The notes below the pieces were generated by a model. It was given only the letters and a program-made list of their open reading frames with translations. It made no database searches and was not told the DNA's origin. From NCBI RefSeq assembly GCF_015291705.1, contig NZ_CP030050.1, positions 558,001 to 622,000 of the forward strand: DNA of 64,000 bases, in the 5' to 3' direction. Position numbers and translations under genes: made by a program. This document shows, one piece after another, positions 56,319 through 64,000 of the stretch. Position 1 is the stretch's first letter, and each line of letters opens with the position of its first letter. This DNA comes from Bradyrhizobium arachidis. Its GTDB lineage: Bacteria > Pseudomonadota > Alphaproteobacteria > Rhizobiales > Xanthobacteraceae.

Positions 56319-56390
56319 CATGGTCCGGAAAAGTGCGAAGCGGTTTTCCGGAAAGACCATGCTCAAACGACAATCTGAAGCGCGATGACG
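56319..56390. repeat. Intergenic repeat, family E copy 2
   Basis: CATGGTCCGGAAAAGTGCG then GCGGTTTTCCGGAAAGACCATGCTC; the parts CATGGTC...GACCATG and CGGAAAA...TTTTCCG are inverted. Ends CTGAAGCGCGATGACG. Related to 3399-3496. The rest of the 353-bp lysC-ptsP gap (56046-56318) has no gene that I can support; the ptsP promoter should be near 56080-56300. Confidence 0.7.
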
Positions 56391-56398
56391 GGGGGGCT

Positions 56399-57655
56399 TC
56401 AGCCCTGATCGAGGCCGTAGAGCGTGTGCAGGGTGCGCACCGCAAGCTCGGTGTAAGCCGTGTCGATCAAGACCGAGAATTTGATCTCGGAGGTTGTGAT
56501 GGCCCGGATGTTGATATTCCGTCCCGCGAGGGCCGAGAACGCCTGGGCGGCGACGCCGGCATGGCTGCGCATGCCGCTGCCGATCACCGAGATCTTTGCG
56601 ACGTCGGTGGCTGTATCCAGCCGTGCATAACCGATCTTGTCCTTGGCGGCGGTGATCGTGTCCCTGGCGCGGGTGTAGTCGGCGGCGGGCACGGTGAAGG
56701 TGAGATCGGTGGTCTTGCCGTCCTCGGACACGTTCTGCACGATCATGTCGACGTTGATGTTGGCATCCGCCAGCGGGCCGAAGATGGAGGCGGCAACGCC
56801 CGGCTTGTCCTCGATCTGGCGCACCGAGATCTGGGCCTCGTCCTTCGAAAAGGCGATGCCGGTGACGACGTGGCTTTCCATGATCTCCTCCTCGCTGCAG
56901 ATCAGCGTGCCGGGCGGCTGGTTGGCATGCGGGTCGATATCCTCGGGCTTGTCGAAGCTCGAGCGGACGAAGATCGGCATGTTGTGGACCATGCCGAGTT
57001 CCACCGAGCGGACCTGGAGCACTTTGGCGCCCTGGGAGGCCAGTTCCAGCATGTCCTCGAATGCGATCTTGTCGAGCCTTTTCGCCTTCGGCACGATTCG
57101 CGGGTCGGTGGTGTAGACGCCGTCGACGTCGGTGTAGATGTCGCAGCGGTCGGCCTTGACGGCCGCGGCAACCGCGACGGCCGAGGTGTCGGAGCCGCCG
57201 CGGCCGAGCGTGGTGATTCGATTGGTCTCGGGGTTGATACCCTGGAAGCCGGCGATGACCGCGACCTCCTTGCGCTCCTGGAAGCGCTTGATGATCTCGC
57301 GGCCGTCGATGTCCTCGATCCGGGCCGAGGCATGGGCGTCGCTGGTCTTGATCGGGATCTGCCAGCCCTGCCAGGAGCGGGCCTGGATGCCCATGCCCTG
57401 GAGTACGATGGCAAGCAGGCCGGACGTGACCTGCTCGCCCGAGGCGACCACGGCGTCGTATTCGCGCGCGTCATGCATCGGCGAGGCCTCGGTGCACCAG
57501 GCCACCAGCTCGTTGGTCTTGCCGGACATCGCCGAGACGACCACGGCCACCTCATGGCCGGCATCGACCTCACGCTTCACATGGCGTGCGACGTTGCGGA
57601 TACGTTCGATGTTGGCGACGGACGTGCCGCCGAATTTCATCACGAGGCGGCTCAT
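56399..57655 (-). CDS. lysC: Aspartate kinase
   Basis: 418 aa. Phosphorylates aspartate, first step to Lys, Met, Thr and Ile. N-terminal kinase domain starts SRLVMKFGGTSVANIERIR; the catalytic parts include LGRGGSDTSAVA and TDVDGVYTTDPRIVPKAK. Two ACT domains at the C-terminus (residues about 265-410, e.g. ISVRQIEDKPGVAASIFGPLAD and KISVIGSGMRSHAGVAAQ) bind feedback amino acids. Length matches the single-function enzyme. Upstream of ptsP and prfA on the same strand and divergent from the PH-domain gene. Confidence 0.96.
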   Translation of the reverse strand: MSRLVMKFGGTSVANIERIRNVARHVKREVDAGHEVAVVVSAMSGKTNELVAWCTEASPMHDAREYDAVVASGEQVTSGLLAIVLQGMGIQARSWQGWQIPIKTSDAHASARIEDIDGREIIKRFQERKEVAVIAGFQGINPETNRITTLGRGGSDTSAVAVAAAVKADRCDIYTDVDGVYTTDPRIVPKAKRLDKIAFEDMLELASQGAKVLQVRSVELGMVHNMPIFVRSSFDKPEDIDPHANQPPGTLICSEEEIMESHVVTGIAFSKDEAQISVRQIEDKPGVAASIFGPLADANINVDMIVQNVSEDGKTTDLTFTVPAADYTRARDTITAAKDKIGYARLDTATDVAKISVIGSGMRSHAGVAAQAFSALAGRNINIRAITTSEIKFSVLIDTAYTELAVRTLHTLYGLDQG

Positions 57656-57805
57656 GACGACGCGTGCATTCCTTCATAAGGATCAGTATGGTGACCCGCG
57701 CTGGACGGATGCCAGGGGATACCGACCGCGCGTATACAGAGGGGCGGGGCCGGGGGCAAGCGGGTTCCTGTGGGGCCCAATCCGGACAATGGGTTAACCG
57801 AGGTC

Positions 57806-58273
57806 ATGGCGCGCTATATTGACGAAATCCTGCAGCCCGGCGAGCGGGTGCTGTATTCGACCAATGCGCACTGGATCTTCTATTTTCCGGCGATCGTGGC
57901 TTGGATCGTGGCCCTAGGCCTTCTGCTTCTGTCGCGGCAGACCGCGGTCGACGGGCTCGTGATTCTCTGTCTCATCGCCGCGGGCGTGGTGGCTCTGGCG
58001 GCCCTGTTCTGGACCTTGAAGGGCTGGTTCCACCGCTTCACCACCGAGACCGACGTCACCAACCTCAGGGTTGTGCACAAGACCGGGTTCATCAAGCGCC
58101 GCACCTTTGAAATGGCGCTCGACAAGGTCGAGAGTGTCGACGTCAACCAGTCGATTCTTGGACGTATTCTCAACTACGGCGACGTGACCATCAACGGCGT
58201 CGGCGAAGGCCGCGAAACCATCCGGACCATCGCCTCGCCGCTCGCCTTCCGTAGTTCGATCACCACGCGGTAG
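57806..58273 (+). CDS. PH-domain (bPH2/YdbS-like) membrane protein
   Basis: 155 aa from ATG 57806; a GTG 36 nt earlier is in frame but not conserved. N-terminal PGERVLYSTNAHWIFYFPAI then two membrane helices (about 22-70), followed by a bacterial pleckstrin-homology domain: FHRFTTETDVTNLRVVHKTGFIKRRTFEMALDKVESVDV and QSILGRILNYGDVTINGVGEG. The role is unknown; such proteins are often part of cell-envelope complexes. Ends 14 nt before ubiG, so the two are co-transcribed. Confidence 0.85.
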   Translation: MARYIDEILQPGERVLYSTNAHWIFYFPAIVAWIVALGLLLLSRQTAVDGLVILCLIAAGVVALAALFWTLKGWFHRFTTETDVTNLRVVHKTGFIKRRTFEMALDKVESVDVNQSILGRILNYGDVTINGVGEGRETIRTIASPLAFRSSITTR

Positions 58274-58287
58274 GACCGCGCGTAACC

Positions 58288-59061
58288 ATGAGCATGCAGC
58301 AAAACACCTCCGCCACCGCAACCGCCCAGCCGGGCTCGACCGTCGACGCCGCCGAGATCGCGAAATTCTCGAAACTCTCCGCGGAGTGGTGGGACCCCAA
58401 GGGCAAGATGGCGCCGCTGCACCGGATCAACCCGCTGCGGCTCGGCTATATCCGCGACGCCGCCTGCCGCAAGTTCGAGCGCAATGTGCGCAGCCTCAAT
58501 TGTCTCGGGTCCTTGCGCGTGCTCGACATCGGCTGCGGCGCCGGCCTTTTGTGCGAGCCGCTGGCGCGTCTCGGCGCGCAAGTCATCGGCGTCGATCCGT
58601 CGGCCAGCAACATCGCCGCGGCGAAGCTGCATGCCGACAAGAGCCATCTTGCGATCGACTACCGCTGCACCACGGTCGAGGAAATCGACCCGCGCGAGCG
58701 CTTCGACATCGTGCTGGCGATGGAAGTGGTCGAGCACGTCGTCGATGTCGGCGTTTTCCTCAAGCGCTGCGCCGCAATGCTGAAGCCGAACGGGCTGATG
58801 GTGGTCTCGACGCTGAACCGGAACTGGAAGAGCTTTGCGCTCGCCATCGTCGGCGCCGAATATGTCCTGCGCTGGCTGCCGCGCGGCACCCACGAATGGA
58901 ACAAGTTCGTCACCCCGGACGAACTGACCAAATACCTCCTCGACAACCGCCTCGTCATCACGGAGCAGACCGGCGTCGTCTACTCCCCCTTCGCCGACAA
59001 ATGGTCGCTCTCGTCGGACATGGACGTGAACTACATGGTGGTGGCGGAAGGGATGGTGTGA
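58288..59061 (+). CDS. ubiG: Bifunctional 2-polyprenyl-6-hydroxyphenol methylase / 3-demethylubiquinol O-methyltransferase
   Basis: 257 aa. Performs both O-methylations of ubiquinone synthesis. Characteristic FSKLSAEWWDPKGKMAPLHRINPLRLGYI at the N-terminus. SAM motif VLDIGCGAGLLCEPLARLGA, IGVDPSASNIAAAKLH, then VLAMEVVEHVVDV and TLNRNWKSFALAIVGAEYVLRWLPRGTHEW. Full length. In a two-gene unit behind the PH-domain gene, divergent from lysC, an arrangement I recall from other Rhizobiales. Confidence 0.97.
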   Translation: MSMQQNTSATATAQPGSTVDAAEIAKFSKLSAEWWDPKGKMAPLHRINPLRLGYIRDAACRKFERNVRSLNCLGSLRVLDIGCGAGLLCEPLARLGAQVIGVDPSASNIAAAKLHADKSHLAIDYRCTTVEEIDPRERFDIVLAMEVVEHVVDVGVFLKRCAAMLKPNGLMVVSTLNRNWKSFALAIVGAEYVLRWLPRGTHEWNKFVTPDELTKYLLDNRLVITEQTGVVYSPFADKWSLSSDMDVNYMVVAEGMV

Positions 59062-59100
59062 GGGGGCGAGTAAGGCGCGAGCTGTATCTCCACAAATGGT

Positions 59101-59229
59101 GTCGTCCCTGCGAACGCAGGGACCCATACCGCGGAATCCATCGGTGGGGCGCGGTGTTGGATGCGTGGGTTGGCAGCGGTCGCCAAATTGCTCCCTGGGG
59201 TTAGGGGTCCCTGCGTTCGCAGGGACGAC
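59101..59229. repeat. Intergenic palindromic repeat, family A copy 3
   Basis: Perfect 23-bp inverted ends: 59101-59123 beginning GTCGTCCCTGCGAACGCAGG, and 59207-59229 ending CTGCGTTCGCAGGGACGAC. Each arm is itself a near hairpin (CCCTGCG..CGCAGGG). The core differs from copies 1 and 2 but keeps GGGACCCATA. Confidence 0.8.
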
Positions 59230-59335
59230 GACGGTATTTGTTGCGAGAGCATCGCTCCCATGACATCCCCGCGGTTGACCGCATGCGCCTCAGCTTGCAG
59301 GTTGGCCCCGCCCTTCCTGCATTAGCCACCCCCTC

Positions 59336-60235
59336 ATGCTCACCGTCACCAGCCTCTGGATTCCCTTTACCGTCATCGCCGCGCTCGGGCAGGTCGCGCG
59401 CAATGCGATGCAGCGGTCGCTGACCAAGCCGCTCGGGACCTGGGGCGCGACCAACATCCGCTTTTTGTTCGGCTTTCCGTTCTCGCTGCTGTTCTTAAGC
59501 GTGGTGGTGGTCGCAACCGGCGATCATATCGGCATGCCGCCGACCGCGTTCTGGCCGTGGCTGCTGCTCGGGGCGCTCAGCCAGATCGTCGCAACCGGCC
59601 TGATGCTGCTCGCAATGAACGACCGCTCCTTCGTGGTGACGACGGCGTATCTCAAGACCGAGGCGATCCAGACCGCGATCTTCGGCTTCGTCTTCCTCGG
59701 CGATCACCTGACCTGGCTGAAGGTGCTGGCGATCCTGATCGCGACAATCGGCGTCGTCATCACCGCGCTGCGGCCCGGCGGCGAGAAGAGCTTTGCCGAG
59801 CTGAAGCCGACCATCACCGGCCTCGTCGCGGCCGCCGCGTTCGCACTCTCCGCAGTCGGCTTCCGTGGCGCCATCATCACCGTGCCGAACGTGTCGTTCG
59901 TGACGGCCTCGTCCTTCACCCTGGTGCTTGGCCTGTTCGTGCAGACGCTGGTGCTGACGATCTATCTGCTCTGGCGTGCGCCGGACGTGTTGCGGGGCAT
60001 CCTCGGGATGTGGCGGCCGTCGATGCTGGCGGGCTTCACGGGCGCCTTCGCCTCGCAGTTCTGGTTCCTGGCCTTCGCGCTGACGGCCGCCGCCAATGTC
60101 CGCACCCTCGCGCTGATCGAGGTGCTGTTCGCGCAAGGCGTCGCCTACTACTCGTTCAAGCAGCCGATCGCGCCGCGCGAGATTTTTGGAATTGTGCTGA
60201 TCGTGGCGGGCGTCGCGCTGCTGGTGGGGGCCTGA
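59336..60235 (+). CDS. EamA/DMT family transporter
   Basis: 299 aa with about ten hydrophobic segments in two repeats. First half: LWIPFTVIAALGQVARNAMQRSL and TTAYLKTEAIQTAIFGFVFLGDHLTWLK. Second half: FALSAVGFRGAIITVPN and RTLALIEVLFAQGVAYYSFKQPIAPREIFGIVLI, the usual closing pattern of the drug/metabolite transporter family. Inner membrane; substrate unknown. Alone after ubiG and a repeat. Confidence 0.85.
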   Translation: MLTVTSLWIPFTVIAALGQVARNAMQRSLTKPLGTWGATNIRFLFGFPFSLLFLSVVVVATGDHIGMPPTAFWPWLLLGALSQIVATGLMLLAMNDRSFVVTTAYLKTEAIQTAIFGFVFLGDHLTWLKVLAILIATIGVVITALRPGGEKSFAELKPTITGLVAAAAFALSAVGFRGAIITVPNVSFVTASSFTLVLGLFVQTLVLTIYLLWRAPDVLRGILGMWRPSMLAGFTGAFASQFWFLAFALTAAANVRTLALIEVLFAQGVAYYSFKQPIAPREIFGIVLIVAGVALLVGA

Positions 60236-60247
60236 CTTCTCAGCCGC

Positions 60248-60337
60248 CGTCATGCCCGGGGCTTGTCCCGGGCATCCACGTTCTTCGTGCTGTAGGAAAG
60301 AAAGACGTGGATGGCCGGGTCAAGCCCGGCCATGACG
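60248..60337. repeat. Intergenic palindromic repeat, family C copy 1
   Basis: CGTCATGCCCGGGGCTTGTC with CCGGGCATCCACGTTCTT at the left; GTGGATGGCCGGG then CCCGGCCATGACG at the right. Two hairpins joined by inverted CCAC/GTGG. Same family as 63907-63991, where the two halves are in the opposite order. Confidence 0.75.
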
Positions 60338-60350
60338 AAGAAGGGACGCC

Positions 60351-60833
60351 TCAGTTCCTGTCTTCCGGTAGGGTCGGCAGCGGCGAGACCTCGATACCTT
60401 CGTCGATCAGCGACTTCGCCTCTTCCGGTGAGGCCTCGCCGTAGATCGGACGGTGCTCCTTGTCGCCGTAATGCATCGCGCGGGCTTCGTTGGCGAAGCG
60501 CTCGCCGACATTGTCGGCGTTCTTGACGATGTGGTCGCGCAGCTCCTTCAGCTTGGTGCGCAGCTCGCGCTCCTGCGCCATCAGCAGCGAGGTCGGCCCT
60601 GACGGCGCAGCCTCGGGCGTGGTCGCAGCCGCAGGCTCCGGCGGCGGCGTCGCGCGGCCGCGCCCCTTCTTGCCGACGATGCGCGGGGCCATGATCGCCT
60701 TGGCGACCTTGGCCGAGCCGCAGATCGGGCAGGTCACGAGCTTTCGCTTCACCTGCGAATCGTAGGCGGACGAACTCTGGAACCAGCTTTCGAAGTCGTG
60801 GCCGCGGTCGCAGTGCAGTGCGTAGCGGATCAT
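60351..60833 (-). CDS. DUF1178 family protein
   Basis: 160 aa. Starts MIRYALHCDRGHDFESWFQSS, then CPICGSAKVAKAIMAPR: a Cys/His zinc-ribbon-like head. A Pro/Ala-rich linker (about 60-85) leads to the conserved helical tail LRTKLKELRDHIVKNADNVGERFANEARAMHYGD and RPIYGEASPEEAKSLIDEGIEV. Function unknown. Its ATG overlaps the stop of the nitrilase gene (ATGA), forming a coupled operon grxC-nitrilase-DUF1178. Confidence 0.9.
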   Translation of the reverse strand: MIRYALHCDRGHDFESWFQSSSAYDSQVKRKLVTCPICGSAKVAKAIMAPRIVGKKGRGRATPPPEPAAATTPEAAPSGPTSLLMAQERELRTKLKELRDHIVKNADNVGERFANEARAMHYGDKEHRPIYGEASPEEAKSLIDEGIEVSPLPTLPEDRN

Positions 60834-61708
60834 GCTGATCCCCGCACGAGGTGCAGGTGATCCGGCCCCGCCTTGGGATCGGCGACGCCAAAGCGGCGGC
60901 CGTGTTGGAGCGAGGGGATCGCGCGGCGGGCGGTCTCGACCTTCGCCGGGTCGATCTTCGCCATGATGATGCCGGGCTCGACATCGCCCTCGGCGAGGAT
61001 CTCGCCCCAGGGATCGATGATCAGCGAATGACCATAGGTCTCGCGCTTGTTCTCATGCAGGCCGGCCTGGGCGGCGGCAAAGATGAAGCAGCCGGTCTCG
61101 ATCGCGCGCGAGCGCAGCAGCACGTGCCAATGAGCTTCCCCGGTCTTGCGGGTGAAGGCCGACGGCACCGTGATGAAATAGGCGCCGCTCTCGGCCAGCG
61201 CGCGGTAAAGCGCGGGGAAGCGCACGTCGTAGCAGATCGTCAAGCCGACGCGGCCCCAGGGCAGGTCGGAGATCACGGCGGTCTCGCCCGGCTGGTAATT
61301 GGCGGATTCGCGATAGCTCTCGCCGTCCGGCAGCTCGATGTCGAACATGTGGATCTTGTCGTAGCTCGCGAGCACGTTGCCCTCGGGCCCGATCAGGAAG
61401 GAGCGGTTGACCGCCTTGTCAGGCGAGAAGCGTAGCGCCAGCGAGCCGACATGGATGTGGATCTTCAGCTCAGCTGCGAGCGCGCGGTAGGCCTTGAGCG
61501 AGGCGTCATCCTCCTCGCTCTGCAGATGCTCGAACAGCGCCTTGCGGTTCAGCTGCATCATGTTGCTGACTTCGGGCGTCTGCACGTAATCGGCGCCATT
61601 GGCCGCCGCCTGCCGGATCAGCCTGGTGGCCTGTTCGAGGCTCGGGCCGGGCATCAGGCCGGTGCGCATCTGCACCATCGCGGCGGTGAAGGTCCTGTTG
61701 TCGCTCAT
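60830..61708 (-). CDS. Carbon-nitrogen hydrolase, Nit/omega-amidase-like
   Basis: 292 aa from ATG 61708; the open frame before it is grxC read in another frame. Nitrilase-superfamily triad: Glu in YVQTPEVSNM, Lys in SYDKIHMFDIELPDGE and Cys in GLTICYDVRFPALYR. The pattern KIHMFDIELPDGESYRES is that of Nit1-like deaminated-glutathione amidases, which repair a transaminase side product of glutathione. This fits its place directly after a glutaredoxin. Overlaps both neighbours by 4 nt (ATGA). Confidence 0.9.
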   Translation of the reverse strand: MSDNRTFTAAMVQMRTGLMPGPSLEQATRLIRQAAANGADYVQTPEVSNMMQLNRKALFEHLQSEEDDASLKAYRALAAELKIHIHVGSLALRFSPDKAVNRSFLIGPEGNVLASYDKIHMFDIELPDGESYRESANYQPGETAVISDLPWGRVGLTICYDVRFPALYRALAESGAYFITVPSAFTRKTGEAHWHVLLRSRAIETGCFIFAAAQAGLHENKRETYGHSLIIDPWGEILAEGDVEPGIIMAKIDPAKVETARRAIPSLQHGRRFGVADPKAGPDHLHLVRGSA

Positions 61709-61980
61709 GAGACGGCCTTCACGCTTTCGAGCAGACCGTCGAGCTTGCCCTCGCGATCGAGCGCATAAAGCTCGTCGCAGCCGCCGACATGGGTTCCGCC
61801 GATCCAGATTTGCGGGAAGGTCGAGCCCTCGCCGGCGCGGTCGTACATCTCCTGACGCCAGGACGGGTTCTTGGCGACGTCGAACTCCGCGAAGGTCGCC
61901 TTCTTCCGGGTCAGAAGGGACCTCGCGGCGGAACAATAGCCGCAACCCGGCCTCGTGTAGATCTCGACAGCAGCGGTCAT
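61705..61980 (-). CDS. grxC: Glutaredoxin 3
   Basis: 91 aa from ATG 61980 (GGACGAG upstream); ATG 61998 would add six residues. Thioredoxin fold: VEIYTRPGCGYCSAARSLLTRK with the active CGYC in place of CPYC, then STFPQIWIGGTHVGGCDELYAL, the glutathione-binding TVPxIFI/GGCDD block in altered form. Reduces protein-glutathione disulfides. First gene of the operon, coupled to nitrilase by ATGA. Confidence 0.94.
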   Translation of the reverse strand: MTAAVEIYTRPGCGYCSAARSLLTRKKATFAEFDVAKNPSWRQEMYDRAGEGSTFPQIWIGGTHVGGCDELYALDREGKLDGLLESVKAVS

Positions 61981-62015
61981 CTCGTCCAGCGCTTTCATGT
62001 CATGAATTCATTGAA

Positions 62016-62825
62016 TTATATGGGACGGGGGCCGCTCTCGACAACCCGGGCAAAGACCAGCACGTCGACCTGGGCCGCTTTGGCGCGGAGCAGGGCCCGC
62101 GCGCAGGCGTCCAGCGTCGCACCCGTGGTCAGGACGTCGTCGATCAGGATGATGCGGCGGCCCTGAATCTCGGCCTGATGGTCGCGGGATACCTGGAATG
62201 CGCCCTGCACATTGGTGGCGCGCTGGGCTCGCGACAGCCCGATCTGCTGCTCGGTGGCGCGCACCCGGCGCAGCACCTCAGCCCTTACTTTCACCCCGCT
62301 CTGCCGCTCGATGATGCGCGCCAGCGCCCCGGACTGGTTGTAGCGGCGGCGCCAGGCCCGCCGCCAATGCAGGGGCACCGGCACCAGCATGTCGGCGCCG
62401 GCCAGCAGCTCGCCGCCCGCGCGCGCCATCCAGCGGCCCATGGCCGGCGCCAGATCAGTGCGGTCCTGGTATTTCAGCGCATGCACCAGCGTGCGGGCGA
62501 CGTCGTCATAGCGCACGGCGGCTCGCGCCCGCTGGTACGCCGGCGGGCTCGCGATCGCCTCCATCGACAGCATGTCGGGGCCGGGATCATAGACGAAGGG
62601 AATGCCGAGCCGCGGACAATAGGGCCGCTCGATGAACGACAGCTTGGCCCAGCACGAAGCGCAAACGCCTTCGCCATCGACCGGTTCGCGGCAGGAGACG
62701 CACAGCGTTGGCAGCGCGATGTCGAGCGCAAGCCGGGCCGCCCGCGCCAGCACGTGGCGGCTGGCGGTCCATGCGGCACGCAGTGGTGCGGCGATGGAAC
62801 GGGCAGGGGCACTTTCGGCTTCCAT
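62016..62825 (-). CDS. comF: ComF family phosphoribosyltransferase-like protein
   Basis: 269 aa. N-terminal double zinc region: LPTLCVSCREPVDGEGVCASCWAKL. Phosphoribosyltransferase domain with MLVPVPLHWRRAWRRRYNQSGALARII and the PRPP motif ILIDDVLTTGATLDACARAL. In other bacteria ComF takes part in DNA uptake and repair of single-strand DNA; here the partner genes are not visible. Ends about 35 nt before grxC on the same strand. Divergent from the methyltransferase at 63017. Confidence 0.92.
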   Translation of the reverse strand: MEAESAPARSIAAPLRAAWTASRHVLARAARLALDIALPTLCVSCREPVDGEGVCASCWAKLSFIERPYCPRLGIPFVYDPGPDMLSMEAIASPPAYQRARAAVRYDDVARTLVHALKYQDRTDLAPAMGRWMARAGGELLAGADMLVPVPLHWRRAWRRRYNQSGALARIIERQSGVKVRAEVLRRVRATEQQIGLSRAQRATNVQGAFQVSRDHQAEIQGRRIILIDDVLTTGATLDACARALLRAKAAQVDVLVFARVVESGPRPI

Positions 62826-62873
62826 GAGGGAAGGCTAGCGCCGAGCGATATTCGGCTCAAGCGGCGGAATTCG

Positions 62874-63007
62874 GTCTCGTGCCCCGGACGCAGCGCATCG
62901 CGCAGTGGTGCGCTGCTGAGCCGGGGCCCAGGAGCTGTGTGCGCAGAAGCATGGGTCCCGGTTCTGCGGAGCGTCACTTCGTGCCGCACCGCGTCCGGGA
63001 CACGAGA
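62874..63007. repeat. Intergenic palindromic repeat, family F
   Basis: Ends TCTCGTGCCCCGGACGC and GCGTCCGGGACACGAGA are inverted with one mismatch. Inner parts include CAGTGGTGCGCTGCTGAGCC and GGGTCCCGGTTCTGCGGAGC. It fills the comF-methyltransferase divergent gap, so it must lie within or upstream of both promoters. Confidence 0.7.
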
Positions 63008-63016
63008 GCGATTGCA

Positions 63017-63895
63017 ATGCCCAGCATGATCGGCGTAACCAGCGGCATGGCCCAGACCCCGCAAATCCCGCCCGCCTTGTTCGATCGCGCCTTGCTGCAT
63101 GCACGGCAACGGCGCGCGCAGGCGCAGGGCGGGGTCACATTCCTGCTCGATCGTGTTGCCGAGGATATGTCCGACCGGTTGGCCGCGGTGATGCGGGAGT
63201 TTCATGCGCCGGTCGATCTCTGGACACCCGGGGAGGGACTCGCGGGGCTGCGGGCGCGGCTTCCTTCCATCGAGCGGATCGCGCTCGATGCGGCGGGCGC
63301 AGAGAAATTGCCCTTCGCGCCGGAAAGTCTCGATCTCGTCGTCTCTGCACTGGCGCTGCAATTCGTCAACGATCTGCCGGGCGTGCTGGCGCAAATCCGC
63401 CGCGCGCTGAAGCCGGACGGGTTGCTGCTCGCCGCGATGATCGGCGGCGACAGCCTGACCGAGCTGCGCCAAGCCTTTGCCGCGGCGGAAGCCGAATGCG
63501 AGGGCGGTGTCTCCCCGCGCGTGGCGCCGTTCGCTGATCTTCGCGACATCGGCGCGCTGTTGCAGCGGGCCGGCTTTGCGCTGCCGGTGACCGATGTCGA
63601 CCGCGTCGTGGTGCGCTATGGCAATGCGTTCGCGCTGATGCAGGACCTGCGCCGCATGGGCGCGGCCAATGTGCTGATCGAGCGCCGCCGCGCGCCGAGC
63701 CGTCGCGCCACGCTGCTGCGGATGGCCGAAATCTACGCCGAGCGCTTCGCCGATGCCGACGGCCGCATTCGCGCGACATTCGACATCATCTGGCTGTCCG
63801 GCTGGGCCCCGCATGCGAGCCAGCAGCAGCCGCTCAAGCCGGGATCGGCGAAAGCGAGTCTGGCGGAGGCGGTGAAGAAGGCGGGGGAGACGTAA
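63017..63895 (+). CDS. SAM-dependent methyltransferase (BioC/NDUFAF5-like)
   Basis: 292 aa from ATG 63017; ATG 63047 (282 aa) is equally possible, as neither has a strong ribosome site. Begins PPALFDRALLHARQRRAQAQGGVTFLLDRVAEDMSDRL, characteristic of the alphaproteobacterial group near mitochondrial NDUFAF5. Motif I is lost or altered: no GxGxG is visible. The later block VVSALALQFVNDLPGVLAQIRRALKPDGLLLAAMIGGDSLTELRQAF is well kept. Divergent from comF. Possible role in modifying complex I (inference from NDUFAF5). Confidence 0.82.
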   Translation: MPSMIGVTSGMAQTPQIPPALFDRALLHARQRRAQAQGGVTFLLDRVAEDMSDRLAAVMREFHAPVDLWTPGEGLAGLRARLPSIERIALDAAGAEKLPFAPESLDLVVSALALQFVNDLPGVLAQIRRALKPDGLLLAAMIGGDSLTELRQAFAAAEAECEGGVSPRVAPFADLRDIGALLQRAGFALPVTDVDRVVVRYGNAFALMQDLRRMGAANVLIERRRAPSRRATLLRMAEIYAERFADADGRIRATFDIIWLSGWAPHASQQQPLKPGSAKASLAEAVKKAGET

Positions 63896-63906
63896 GCTCT
63901 CTCCTT

Positions 63907-63991
63907 CGTCATGGCCGGGCTTGACCCGGCCATCCACGCCTTTCAACTCGACACAAAGATCGTGGATGCCCGGGACAAGCCGGGCATGACG
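63907..63991. repeat. Intergenic palindromic repeat, family C copy 2
   Basis: CGTCATGGCCGGGCTTGACC with CCGGCCATCCACG at the left, then CGTGGATGCCCGGGACAAGC and CGGGCATGACG at the right. Matches 60248-60337 with the halves inverted. It sits directly after the methyltransferase stop. Confidence 0.75.
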
Positions 63992-64000
63992 CCGAGCAAG

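Overview
The window looks like a chromosomal segment of a GC-rich Rhizobiales bacterium, most probably Bradyrhizobium or a close relative. This is judged by eye from codon bias, from the gene set (otsBA, acdS/acdR, phaR-phaA-phaB, DUF4167, DUF3175, the ubiG/lysC/ptsP/prfA/prmC group) and from several intergenic palindromic repeat families. No database search was possible.

Layout. 1-5.7 kb: tail of a chemotaxis receptor, a histone-like DUF3175 protein, and an MFS transporter followed by trehalose synthesis (otsB, otsA). 5.9-11.8 kb: tRNA-Ser(GGA) followed by a lower-GC accessory island. Its far end repeats the last 14 nt of the tRNA, so it is probably a decayed integrative element. It carries an AraC regulator, a hotdog thioesterase, an internally deleted SDR, a tautomerase and an acyl-CoA ligase. 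11.8-17.8 kb: TetR with twin operators facing an amidase and a NIPSNAP protein, then LysR/MFS/aldo-keto reductase. 17.8-21.8 kb: a frameshifted amidohydrolase coupled to a uracil-DNA-glycosylase-like gene, then a Tad-type vWA protein. 22.3-24.8 kb: methionine synthesis (metY, metA) behind a strongly folded leader. 24.8-35.2 kb: polysaccharide deacetylase, recQ, ACC deaminase with its Lrp regulator, a PilZ/PAS/GGDEF protein, an esterase and a branched-chain aminotransferase. 35.3-44.6 kb: methyltransferase, polyhydroxybutyrate genes phaR/phaA/phaB, an EamA exporter, glyoxalase II, DUF4167 and prmC. 44.7-52.6 kb: HIT protein, DUF5996, a branched-chain-amino-acid-type ABC transporter with a natural LivM-LivG fusion, a protein resembling a free RNA polymerase alpha C-terminal domain, and MarR. 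52.6-64 kb: prfA, ptsP, lysC, ubiG, an EamA transporter, a grxC/nitrilase/DUF1178 operon, comF and a methyltransferase.

How genes work together. otsB/otsA make trehalose. phaA/phaB turn acetyl-CoA into (R)-3-hydroxybutyryl-CoA under PhaR. metA/metY convert homoserine to homocysteine. acdS degrades the plant ethylene precursor ACC under the divergent acdR. The liv cluster is a complete importer: binding protein, LivH, LivM-LivG and LivF.

Most interesting leads: the orphan alpha-CTD-like protein (51404-52021) with conserved DNA-contact residues; the structured metY leader (22364-22456); the tRNA-Ser island with matching 14-bp ends; the LivM-LivG fusion with an attenuator-like terminator before livH; and the UDG-amidohydrolase pair.
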